Source: an uncultured Mycoplasmatota bacterium (lineage in GTDB: Bacteria > Bacillota_I > Bacilli_A > RF39 > UBA660). From it: DNA of 64,000 bases. Position numbers and translations under genes: made by a program. Below are positions 9,567-17,742 of the stretch, in pieces (the stretch's first letter is position 1; each line of letters starts with the position of its first letter). Under the pieces are notes generated by a model that worked only from the letters and a program-made list of their open reading frames with translations, did not search any database and was not told the origin of the DNA. The stretch lies in assembly GCA_947305065.1 (NCBI GenBank), contig CAMZCT010000006.1, positions 1-64,000 of the forward strand. Reading direction: 5' to 3'.

Positions 9567-10016
9567 CTATTGTTTTTTTACTAACGGACTATATTCATTT
9601 AAATCATTCCATATTAGTTCCTTTTGACTATCAAGCCTTTCCAAGCAGTTTAAGGGCAAGTACTCATTAATCGTTTTATCACATATTCTTAAATAAGAAA
9701 TACCTATTGGACTAACTTTATTAAATAAATAAAATTCATTTTCGTTTTTAATTTCCCATTTTCTATTTCTTAAATTAAATCTCAAGACTTCTAAATCATA
9801 TACACTTACATCTTTATATAATAAATCTATCCATTCTAAAACACTATAAAAATAATCAGTAAAATATATTCCTTTAATACTATCTCCAACAGACCTGCTT
9901 CTCTCTCCACATAAAGGTTTTAATCCATACTGACATATAGATTTCATAGCATTAACATTTGTTACATGATAAGCATAATGGTCTTTTCTCCAAATAAAAC
10001 TATCTAATATAACCAT
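9567..10016 (-). CDS. Small protein resembling the ADP-ribosyltransferase-like fold
   Basis: YHVTNVNAMKSICQYGLKPLCGERSRSVGDSIKGIYFTD (His-containing first strand, GL, GxYF). Confidence 0.35.
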   Translation of the reverse strand: MVILDSFIWRKDHYAYHVTNVNAMKSICQYGLKPLCGERSRSVGDSIKGIYFTDYFYSVLEWIDLLYKDVSVYDLEVLRFNLRNRKWEIKNENEFYLFNKVSPIGISYLRICDKTINEYLPLNCLERLDSQKELIWNDLNEYSPLVKKQ

Positions 10017-10065
10017 CCAAATTCCCCCCTAAAATAAATATGTATATTACCTCCAAATAAGAAAT

Positions 10066-10439
10066 CTATTGTTCTTTTTTTCTTTTTAAAGTTAAAACAT
10101 GCCAATTATTTTGGTCATGGCCACCTTCAGTATGATATTTTTCTATATCAAACAAATTCCTTCTAAGAATATCAATATCAGATTTACTATAATAAGCATA
10201 GAATCTTTTCTCTTTAGTTTGTTTATCTTTTAAAATCTTGAAGTTTAAGTGCTAACTCTCCACATCCACTTCCGAATACAATAATTTTTCTTTTTTTATC
10301 ATATAATAATTGCTCTTGCACATAATTAAACAATCTTTCCCTTTTTTCTGTTTCTGGATCAACTTTACTATTCTCTATATATTCAATATGCTCCACCAGA
10401 ATTATACATATTAATAGTCTTTCTATTATATTCACTCAT
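10066..10439 (-). pseudogene. Decayed class I SAM-dependent methyltransferase
   Basis: Fragments MSEYNRKTINMYNSGGAY, KKRKIIVFGSGCGELALKL (motif I) and, in another frame, EKRFYAYYSKSDIDILRRNLFDIEKYHTEGGHDQNNWHVLTLKRKKEQ; the central portion is missing. Confidence 0.7.
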
Positions 10440-10440
10440 A

Positions 10441-11079
10441 TCAATTACATATCTTCATTTTATTTATGTATTCTCTTTGTGTTTTTATAAATATTTCTTT
10501 ATTTTTTAATAACTCCCTAATATCTACTAAAAACTGTTCATAAACAGAATCTTTAAAATAAAACTTAGCATACCCATCTATACCAAATTTTTTATTTAAA
10601 GCTTCATATGCCCTTTCAAATAATTCTTCATCAGATGCCACAGGATCTTTCTTTTTTCCATATAAATACGATCTTTTTAAACATTGTTCAACAGAAGAAT
10701 TGCGAGATGCAGAAGATAATATCTTTCCATAAATATTCCTTGGCTCATCTTTATTATTAGCTCTTTGATCTTCAATAGCTTCCTTCATAGTTATTCTTTC
10801 TTCTTCTGAAAAAAAATCCTTAATAAATTTATCTTCATACATGATTTCTGCACTTGTTAATTCATGACCAACTTCAACATTATTCTTTCTTATATCATGA
10901 TAACTAATAACAGTAAATAATATATTATCATCAACTTCTAATTTGTTTTCCTTAACAATATGTTTGCTTCTTTCTAAAACATATTTAACTCTATCTCTTC
11001 CATCACCAATATAATTATCATCATAAAAAGGCATTATTTCCTTTTCAATATAATTTTTCAATTTTTTATTAACACTCAT
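10441..11079 (-). CDS. HD-domain phosphohydrolase
   Basis: VISYHDIRKNNVEVGHELTSAEIM (HD motif). Internal ATG (MSVNKKLKNY) with GAGGAG upstream is the likelier start than 11106. Confidence 0.7.
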   Translation of the reverse strand: MSVNKKLKNYIEKEIMPFYDDNYIGDGRDRVKYVLERSKHIVKENKLEVDDNILFTVISYHDIRKNNVEVGHELTSAEIMYEDKFIKDFFSEEERITMKEAIEDQRANNKDEPRNIYGKILSSASRNSSVEQCLKRSYLYGKKKDPVASDEELFERAYEALNKKFGIDGYAKFYFKDSVYEQFLVDIRELLKNKEIFIKTQREYINKMKICN

Positions 11080-11310
11080 AAATAAACTCCTCTTTTTTAT
11101 AAACAATCTTATAATTTTTTAGATTATTTTTTTGATTTACAACTCCATTGGAATTATCCATAGGCCGAGTAATCTTTTTACCATCAAGTTTTTCATAATT
11201 ATTAAATTCACTTGGCAATATTCTTATCATATTTAACAACTCCTAAATAGATTATATCACATGTATTAAAAAGACATAGCGACTTTTAAAGTACTATTAT
11301 TATTCTATCT

Positions 11311-11380
11311 ACATAAAAAAAGTCCGCGAATACGGACTTTTGAAACATTGAAATAAGTATTTTCTATCTCTTACTAAATT
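11311..11380. repeat. Left copy of a ~70 bp direct repeat (rpsI 3' end plus terminator): putative attachment-site remnant
   Basis: ACATAAAAAAAGTCCGCGAATACGGACTTTTGAAACATTGAAATAAGTATTTTCTATCTCTTACTAAATT, almost identical to 12507-12578. Confidence 0.9.
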
Positions 11381-11492
11381 AGCTTTCCTTTATTTATGCG
11401 GGTTTACGGGCATTTTGTAGCCTACCTGTAGCCTGCATAACAAGTCACATACGTGCTTAGTAGTATCTTAGTAATTTTCTTCCTACGTTATA

Positions 11493-12356
11493 TTACTTCA
11501 TATTTTCCTTAATCACTTTACCTAAATCTTCATATCTTCCGGCGTAAGAATGATTAGCACCTTCAATTATTTGAATATTACAATCATTTATATTATTAGT
11601 TAAATACTCTATAACTATTTCAATTGGCTGTGTTAAAACACATTCATCCACATCTCCAAATATTATTAATGTAGGGATATCTATACTATTAAGAATTTCA
11701 CTTTTTCCATTCGCACCATCAACATATCTAATAAAATCATTTTCCCCACCAGGTAAAAAGTCATAATAATATGTTCCTGCTGCAATTTTTCCATTTGCCA
11801 TAACAGAAAAATCTATTAAATCACTCTCTTTGCCTTCTTGTACTAACCTTGTCGAATCATTTTTTGCCTTATCATATTCTTCTTTACTTAAAAACTTTTT
11901 TCCTTCCGATGGAACGTCGCAAGGTGCAAGCAAAACTATTTTTTTAATATTGTCACTTTTTTTATGATTATAGTAATATAAAACTTTATTACAACCATAA
12001 CTATGACCTTCTAGAATTATCTCATTGTATCCTTTATTTTTTACCCAATTTACTATTCCATCTATATCTAGTATACAATCTTTAAATCTTTCTAGACTTC
12101 CGCCAATAATAGTAAAATCATCACCTTTAAGTAATTCTGTTATATAATCTCTACCTCTATTGTTAAATGTTAAAAATGCATAATTATTATCTGTATATGA
12201 TTTTGCAATTGTATCTAAAAACCTATTTTCATAAAAATTACCATTCAGCCCATGAACATGAATAACTATCTTATTAGTGTCATTATTAGGACTATATAAA
12301 ATGCCCGGTTGTTCTATATTATCAATTGAATTGATTCTAACTAACTCTTGTTTCAT
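11493..12356 (-). CDS. Alpha/beta hydrolase (serine hydrolase fold)
   Basis: VIHVHGLNGN, LEGHSYGCNK nucleophile elbow, FGDVDECV (Asp), EGANHSY (His). Confidence 0.85.
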   Translation of the reverse strand: MKQELVRINSIDNIEQPGILYSPNNDTNKIVIHVHGLNGNFYENRFLDTIAKSYTDNNYAFLTFNNRGRDYITELLKGDDFTIIGGSLERFKDCILDIDGIVNWVKNKGYNEIILEGHSYGCNKVLYYYNHKKSDNIKKIVLLAPCDVPSEGKKFLSKEEYDKAKNDSTRLVQEGKESDLIDFSVMANGKIAAGTYYYDFLPGGENDFIRYVDGANGKSEILNSIDIPTLIIFGDVDECVLTQPIEIVIEYLTNNINDCNIQIIEGANHSYAGRYEDLGKVIKENMK

Positions 12357-12506
12357 TACATCTCCACCAATATAATTATATCACACAATTTATATTTTGT
12401 TCACCTAGCTTGTTCTACTAGCATAAGATATATAAAGGTTTTGCGGAGACTTTGTAGCCTACTTGTAACCTACGACCTCTAAAAAGCGCATATTTTCTAT
12501 ATTTAG

Positions 12507-12578
12507 ACATCAAAAAAAGTCCGCGAATACGGACTTTTTGAAACATTGAAATAAGTAATTTCTATCTCTTACTAAATT
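12507..12578. repeat. Right copy of the ~70 bp direct repeat, overlapping the rpsI 3' end and terminator
   Basis: ACATCAAAAAAAGTCCGCGAATACGGACTTTTTGAAACATTGAAATAAGTAATTTCTATCTCTTACTAAATT. Confidence 0.9.
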
Positions 12579-12981
12579 GTGGTGCTCTACGAGCTTTCTT
12601 AAGACCTGGTTTTTTACGTTCTTTAGTTCTAGAATCTCTAGTAACTAGACCTCTAGTTTTAAGAACCTTTCTATATGCATCTTCTCTTGATTGATCAGCA
12701 TCTGCATCAAATGCAAGTAATGCTCTTGTTATACCTAAACGAATAGCTCCAGTTTGACCAGAGAATCCGCCACCTCTAACAGTAACATCAATATCAAATT
12801 TATCAGCGTTACCAGTTGCTTCTAAAGGTTGTTTTAAATCCATTACTAATACTGCAAAAGGCATATAATCATTAACATCTTTTCCATTAACTGTTATTTT
12901 ACCTTTACCAGCAGTCATTCTAACTTGAGCTACAGAACGTTTTCTTCTACCTGTAGCAGTCCAAACATCTTTTTTTGCCAT
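12562..12981 (-). CDS. rpsI: 30S ribosomal protein S9
   Basis: [13 protein letters not shown]...[20 protein letters not shown]...[17 protein letters not shown]. Confidence 0.98.
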   Translation of the reverse strand: MAKKDVWTATGRRKRSVAQVRMTAGKGKITVNGKDVNDYMPFAVLVMDLKQPLEATGNADKFDIDVTVRGGGFSGQTGAIRLGITRALLAFDADADQSREDAYRKVLKTRGLVTRDSRTKERKKPGLKKARRAPQFSKR

Positions 12982-12995
12982 AGTTTAAAACCTCC

Positions 12996-13427
12996 TTAGT
13001 CTACCTTTAATTCGATTGGTTTTTGAGCTTGTTGATTATGTTCAGGACCAGCATATACAAATAATTTTCTATACATTTGAGCTCCTAAACTATTCTTTGG
13101 TAACATACCTTTAACTGCTCTTTCAATCATCTCTTCTGGATATTTTTCAATCATAGTTTTTGCATTTCTTTCTCTTAATCCACCAACATAACCGCTATGA
13201 TTATAATACATCTTGTCATTTAACTTATTACCAGTTAAATTTACTTTTTCAGCATTAATTACGATTACATAGTCTCCACAATCAACATGAGGTGTATAAG
13301 TTGTCTTATGTTTACCTTTTAGTATTGTAGCAACTTTTGTTGCTAATCTACCTAGAGTAACACCTTCAGCGTCGATTACATACCACTTACGATCAACGTT
13401 TTCTTTTTTCTCCATGAATGTCTTCAT
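12996..13427 (-). CDS. rplM: 50S ribosomal protein L13
   Basis: [48 protein letters not shown]. Confidence 0.98.
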   Translation of the reverse strand: MKTFMEKKENVDRKWYVIDAEGVTLGRLATKVATILKGKHKTTYTPHVDCGDYVIVINAEKVNLTGNKLNDKMYYNHSGYVGGLRERNAKTMIEKYPEEMIERAVKGMLPKNSLGAQMYRKLFVYAGPEHNQQAQKPIELKVD

Positions 13428-13434
13428 AAAAATT

Positions 13435-13535
13435 CCCTTTCACTAATCTTATCTGCTTCGCTTTCCCAGGGCTAACAAACTCGAATAAATAAAATGTACC
13501 GATTAAAATTATATGAGAAACACCAAGATTTGTCA
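13435..13535 (-). promoter_or_regulatory. Candidate ribosomal protein leader of the L13-S9 operon
   Basis: Non-coding stretch immediately upstream of rplM with relatively G+C-rich blocks (TTAGCCCTGGGAAAGCGAAGCAGAT on the minus strand); position matches known L13 leaders. Confidence 0.4.
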
Positions 13536-13576
13536 AATAAAATCTTATGTTTTTAGTAATATTTATCCATATTTAA

Positions 13577-14296
13577 CTAATATTCTATCTTTTCTAGGTA
13601 TAATCCACTAGCAGGTGCTGTATAACCAGGGTTAATTTTCTTATTTTCTAGCATTTCCTTAACCTTTGATATGTTATCTTTTCCTCTACCAACTTCTATC
13701 ATCATACCCACTAGATTTCTTACCATATATCTATAAAAACTTTTTCCAATAAATCTTATTTCTAATAAATCATCTTTTTTATCAAAATTAATATCATATA
13801 TTATACAATCATAATTATCTCTTTCTCCTGATACAAAATTAGTAAAATCATGAACCCCTATATATAACTTAGCTACTTCTTTCATTTTTTCTATATCTAA
13901 CTTATATTTACTTTGATAAACATAGTCGCTTAACAAAGGATTATATTCTCCAAGATTTATTTTGTATAAATACTGTTTTTTAACAACATTAAATCTCGCG
14001 TGAAACGATTCGTCCACTTCAATAACTTCTTTAACATAAATATATGGTTCTACAAGAGAATTTAAAGCTTTTTTTAATCCCTCTTTTGTTAAAGAAACAT
14101 CAAGTTTAAAAGACACACATTGATCTAATGCATGTACCCCTCTATCTGTTCTTCCAGCACCTTTAACTACTACCTTCTTTTTATTAATAATAGTTAAAGC
14201 CTCTTCAATAACCTTTTGAACACTTATCTTTTTATTAAGCCTTTGAAATCCGTAAAACTTACTTCCGTCATAAGCTATTCTAATTAAATAATACAT
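13577..14296 (-). CDS. truA: tRNA pseudouridine(38-40) synthase TruA
   Basis: RIAYDGSKFYGFQRL, GAGRTDRGVHALDQ, FHARFN, DFTNF. Confidence 0.97.
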   Translation of the reverse strand: MYYLIRIAYDGSKFYGFQRLNKKISVQKVIEEALTIINKKKVVVKGAGRTDRGVHALDQCVSFKLDVSLTKEGLKKALNSLVEPYIYVKEVIEVDESFHARFNVVKKQYLYKINLGEYNPLLSDYVYQSKYKLDIEKMKEVAKLYIGVHDFTNFVSGERDNYDCIIYDINFDKKDDLLEIRFIGKSFYRYMVRNLVGMMIEVGRGKDNISKVKEMLENKKINPGYTAPASGLYLEKIEY

Positions 14297-15028
14297 CTAT
14301 CTCACCTTAACAATATAAAACACATAAGTAATTATAAAAAACAGTAAAAATATATAATCAAATACATTTAATCTACTTCTATATTTATACCTACTAATAT
14401 ATTTATCATTATACAATAGATATCTCATATTATCATTATCGTGTTTAACTTTATTAACACTATCTTTAATATTAACTTTTAAATACTTAATGAATAAATA
14501 AACCCTATTTAAAAAGCTAATAAAAGTTCTATCATTACCTTTTATTGAATATAATTCTTGTTTCTCATTATTTAATACAACAAAATTAACAAAAAACATA
14601 TAAATTTTATTAAAGAAGTTAGCTACCTTTTTTATATTACTAAAACCAAATATAATTCCTAACCCCTTTGTAAAATCCTTTTTAGTAGTTGTAAATAATA
14701 TTAAGTAAAAGTATAACAAGCAAGCAATTACTTTAAAAATAACAACATTTATATAAATAATCTCCATATTCTTTGAAAACAAAAATATATAAATAAAAAT
14801 CAAAAAATATTTATAATTCCATATTACTGTTAAATATTTTAATAAGCTAATATTACTTAATAACATTAAAACAAATATCCATATCATATCTAAGAAAAAC
14901 AACGTAACATTAAACTTAAAAAAACATGATATCACAAACAAGATAAACGATATGAATTTTATAACTGGATTCAAATTATGGAGAATTGATTCTTCATAAT
15001 TATATGAAACCATATATTTATCCAACAT
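14297..15028 (-). CDS. ecfT: ECF transporter transmembrane component EcfT (divergent)
   Basis: SILHNLNPVIKFISFILFVISCFF start typical of EcfT, several TM helices, located between truA and ecfA genes as in other Bacillota. Confidence 0.7.
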   Translation of the reverse strand: MLDKYMVSYNYEESILHNLNPVIKFISFILFVISCFFKFNVTLFFLDMIWIFVLMLLSNISLLKYLTVIWNYKYFLIFIYIFLFSKNMEIIYINVVIFKVIACLLYFYLILFTTTKKDFTKGLGIIFGFSNIKKVANFFNKIYMFFVNFVVLNNEKQELYSIKGNDRTFISFLNRVYLFIKYLKVNIKDSVNKVKHDNDNMRYLLYNDKYISRYKYRSRLNVFDYIFLLFFIITYVFYIVKVR

Positions 15029-15848
15029 TTCTATATAACTCCTTTATTAATTCTTTTATATCTGTACATTTCTTTATGTCATAACCTTTTGATTCTACAT
15101 ATTTAGTAAACTCAATTATCTTTGGAATATCAGTATATCTATATAAGTTACTATTATAGAATATATCCCTTCCCTCACTAAGCACTAACTTACTTTTGTA
15201 GATAACATGAACATTATCTACTATATCAAATAAAAATTGAACGTTATTGGTTATTAATATAACAGTTTTATTATATTTATTCTTTAACCTTAAAAACAAT
15301 TTTCTAAAATATTCTCTATCTCTAAAAGATAAACCCCTATCAAAATTATCAAGAATAATTACTTCTGGATTATAACTAATAATTGTAGCCAATTCTACTT
15401 TTTTCTTTTCTACCTTAGATAACTCGTTAGGATCTTTATCTAAATATGTTTCATCTAACCCTACTATTTTTAATGATTGAACTACATGTTTAACTACATT
15501 CTCAGTTTTATAATTATAATTTTTCATAGTTGTACTTACTTCTTTCAAAACACTAGGTTCTAAAAACAATTTACTATAATCATTATAAACAAAACCTATT
15601 TTTCTTCTTAAAACATTTATATTATCTACATGACTACTTCTCTTAATAACTACTTTACCTAGTCTTATTTCCCCACTACTTGGTCTTTTTAAAACTAATA
15701 ATAATTTGCCAATTATACCTAATTTATCCCCTACGAAACCAACAATACTTCCTTCATCAATAACTAGATTAATATCGTCTAAATATCTTTTTTCTCTTGC
15801 TGATTTCTTGTTTTCTATATAAGTAAGTTTATTAAATATTATTTCCAT
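15018..15848 (-). CDS. ecfA2: ECF transporter ATPase-like component EcfA2 (degenerate motifs)
   Basis: ABC ATPase-like fold pattern with GFVGDKLGIIGKLLL at Walker A, LSKVEKKKVELA at signature, PEVIILDN at Walker B; canonical locus. Confidence 0.7.
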   Translation of the reverse strand: MEIIFNKLTYIENKKSAREKRYLDDINLVIDEGSIVGFVGDKLGIIGKLLLVLKRPSSGEIRLGKVVIKRSSHVDNINVLRRKIGFVYNDYSKLFLEPSVLKEVSTTMKNYNYKTENVVKHVVQSLKIVGLDETYLDKDPNELSKVEKKKVELATIISYNPEVIILDNFDRGLSFRDREYFRKLFLRLKNKYNKTVILITNNVQFLFDIVDNVHVIYKSKLVLSEGRDIFYNSNLYRYTDIPKIIEFTKYVESKGYDIKKCTDIKELIKELYRNVG

Positions 15849-16627
15849 AAGCGCTTCACCAAATCTTCTTTATTTAAATAAGTTCTATTAATTAAACCAT
15901 ATAATTTAAGTTGAATAGACAAATCTAAATAGAAAGGTAAATCAAGACCCATTCTTTTTAATATTTTCTCTTCCTTTAATACATCTAAAGTTTTTCCATC
16001 AATTGCGTTAATTTTATTATATAGAACTAAAGTATAGTCAGTATATAAAGTATCTTCTATATTCGAAGTAACATTAATTAATTTAATATTTTTATAATTT
16101 AAATAATTGAGTAATAGTATTTTTGTTCTCTCATTTAAAAAAATCAAAAGATCATCCAAAGCTATATATTCTGGAAAATATATAGCATAAGACAATATTT
16201 TAACCAACGTTTTATCATTAGTAGATAGTATTTCTATTGGTTTATTAAAAATCTTCTTAATGCCAAAGAATTCATCTAATTCTTCAATTCTATTTTTAAT
16301 CTCTTTGGGGTTTATACCAAGATTTTCTAAAGAAAACCTTAATTCATCTTTAACTAATTCATTAAAAAATTCGTTTGTATCATAAACAACTGCTATTTTA
16401 CTTCTTAATTCTTCAAAATTATTTTCGTTAACTTCTACATCAGATATAAGAACACTTCCATCATATGATAATTCTCCGTTTAATATACGAAGTAACGTCG
16501 TCTTCCCACTACCCGAGGGACCAATAATACTTAGAGTCTTATCTTTTCTTAAAGTAAAGTTTAAACTAGAAAATACCCCTGTGTCAAAATAAGAATAACC
16601 TAGTTCGCTAATACGAATATTGCTCAT
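15839..16627 (-). CDS. ecfA1: ECF transporter ATPase-like component EcfA1 (degenerate motifs)
   Basis: Walker A GPSGSGKTTLLRIL intact; signature LSTNDKTLVKILSYA and Walker B PEYIALDDLL divergent; canonical locus. Confidence 0.75.
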   Translation of the reverse strand: MSNIRISELGYSYFDTGVFSSLNFTLRKDKTLSIIGPSGSGKTTLLRILNGELSYDGSVLISDVEVNENNFEELRSKIAVVYDTNEFFNELVKDELRFSLENLGINPKEIKNRIEELDEFFGIKKIFNKPIEILSTNDKTLVKILSYAIYFPEYIALDDLLIFLNERTKILLLNYLNYKNIKLINVTSNIEDTLYTDYTLVLYNKINAIDGKTLDVLKEEKILKRMGLDLPFYLDLSIQLKLYGLINRTYLNKEDLVKRLWK

Positions 16628-16681
16628 ATTATCGCCCCACTTGGGTACTTATTATACCTAAAAAAAAAAAAAAGAAAAGAC

Positions 16682-17206
16682 TTATTTGTACTTTTCTATT
16701 AATATTACTTTATTTTCTTTTAAACTAGCAGGTACATCTATAATTCTCTGATTAGATGAACCTCTAAATTTAACTTCAAAACTTTTTAATTTATCTATAA
16801 ATGGACCATCTACTAACACATCAATCTGTTTTAATGCCTCAATATATTTATGATCTTTTTCACTAAGTTTTATTAGTTCTTCATAAGTATAACCAGTATA
16901 TACCCAAACGTTCATTTTACAATTATGTACTTCTTTAGCTAACTCTATAAAAGCGTCTAATTGATAGAGAGGATCTCCCCCCGAAAAAGTAACTCCTTGT
17001 TGGAATTCCAAATTCCTTATTTTTTCTTTAATTGTATCTATAGGTACTACTGTTCCTCCCTCAAAGTCCCACGTTTCAGGATTTTGACAATTAAAACATT
17101 TATGTCCACATCCTTGAAACCATATAACACTTCTGATTCCTTCTCCATCAACTATGCTATCAACCTGGATATCAGGGATAGCTAACCTAACATTCTCTAC
17201 CTTCAT
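16682..17206 (-). CDS. nrdG: Anaerobic ribonucleotide reductase activating protein (radical SAM)
   Basis: IVDGEGIRSVIWFQGCGHKCFNCQNPETWDF, GVTFSGGDPLYQ. Confidence 0.93.
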   Translation of the reverse strand: MKVENVRLAIPDIQVDSIVDGEGIRSVIWFQGCGHKCFNCQNPETWDFEGGTVVPIDTIKEKIRNLEFQQGVTFSGGDPLYQLDAFIELAKEVHNCKMNVWVYTGYTYEELIKLSEKDHKYIEALKQIDVLVDGPFIDKLKSFEVKFRGSSNQRIIDVPASLKENKVILIEKYK

Positions 17207-17289
17207 ATTTTTTACCTCTTTACCTATAATAATTATATAAAAAAAGTACTGAATTTTCCAGTACTTATACTATTTTTTAAAATATTATT

Positions 17290-17616
17290 CTATTCTTCTA
17301 CTGTATCTTTTTTATCTTTTTCAGGATCTATCATTCTTAATATTATTTCCCCATTTTTAGAATACATATACTTTTCTCTTGCATAACGAGCTATATAATC
17401 AGGATCTTTTAATTTTGATACTTCTACAATCAAAGATGCTTCTTCTTCTTTTAATTCTTCATATTTAACATTTACTTCTTTTATTTCATCTCTATTTCTA
17501 ACAACTTGTATCCAATCATTTATAATTGTACTAATAAGAGCAATAACCAAGATAAAACAAGAAAAAATTGGAATCAAATATCTATATCTATTAGAATTCT
17601 TTTTTCTTTTTTTCAA
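17290..17616 (-). CDS. FtsB/DivIC family septum formation initiator
   Basis: Short protein: single TM, coiled coil, LKDPDYIARYAREKYMYSKNGEIIL. Confidence 0.85.
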   Translation of the reverse strand: MKKRKKNSNRYRYLIPIFSCFILVIALISTIINDWIQVVRNRDEIKEVNVKYEELKEEEASLIVEVSKLKDPDYIARYAREKYMYSKNGEIILRMIDPEKDKKDTVEE

Positions 17617-17705
17617 GATACATCCCTCCTATTATCACTTCAATTATACCATACCACCTTTTTATTTATTTATAATTACTGCCTTATTTAACAAAAATTT
17701 ACATA

Positions 17706-17735
17706 TAAAAACTCAAGATTATCTTGAGTTTCTTT
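17706..17735. terminator. Intrinsic terminator
   Basis: AACTCAAGATTATCTTGAGTTTCTTTT. Confidence 0.7.
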
Positions 17736-17742
17736 TATATTA

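Larger units (their letters stand above)
11311..12578. mobile_element. Putative minimal (integrase-less) integrative element at the 3' end of rpsI, single alpha/beta hydrolase cargo
   Basis: ~70 bp direct repeats at both ends, one being the native rpsI 3' end; internal arm-type repeats GTAGCCTAC-N2-GTAGCCTGC (11417-11436) and GTAGCCTAC-N2-GTAACCTAC (12454-12473), each about 35 bp inside a terminal repeat. Confidence 0.7.

Noticed and set aside
11068-11230. 54-codon minus-strand ORF (MIRILPSEFNNYEKLDGKKITRPMDNSNG...) ahead of the HD-domain gene
   Set aside because: Overlaps the HD protein start in another frame; too short and without family support to call, though it could be a decayed gene fragment.
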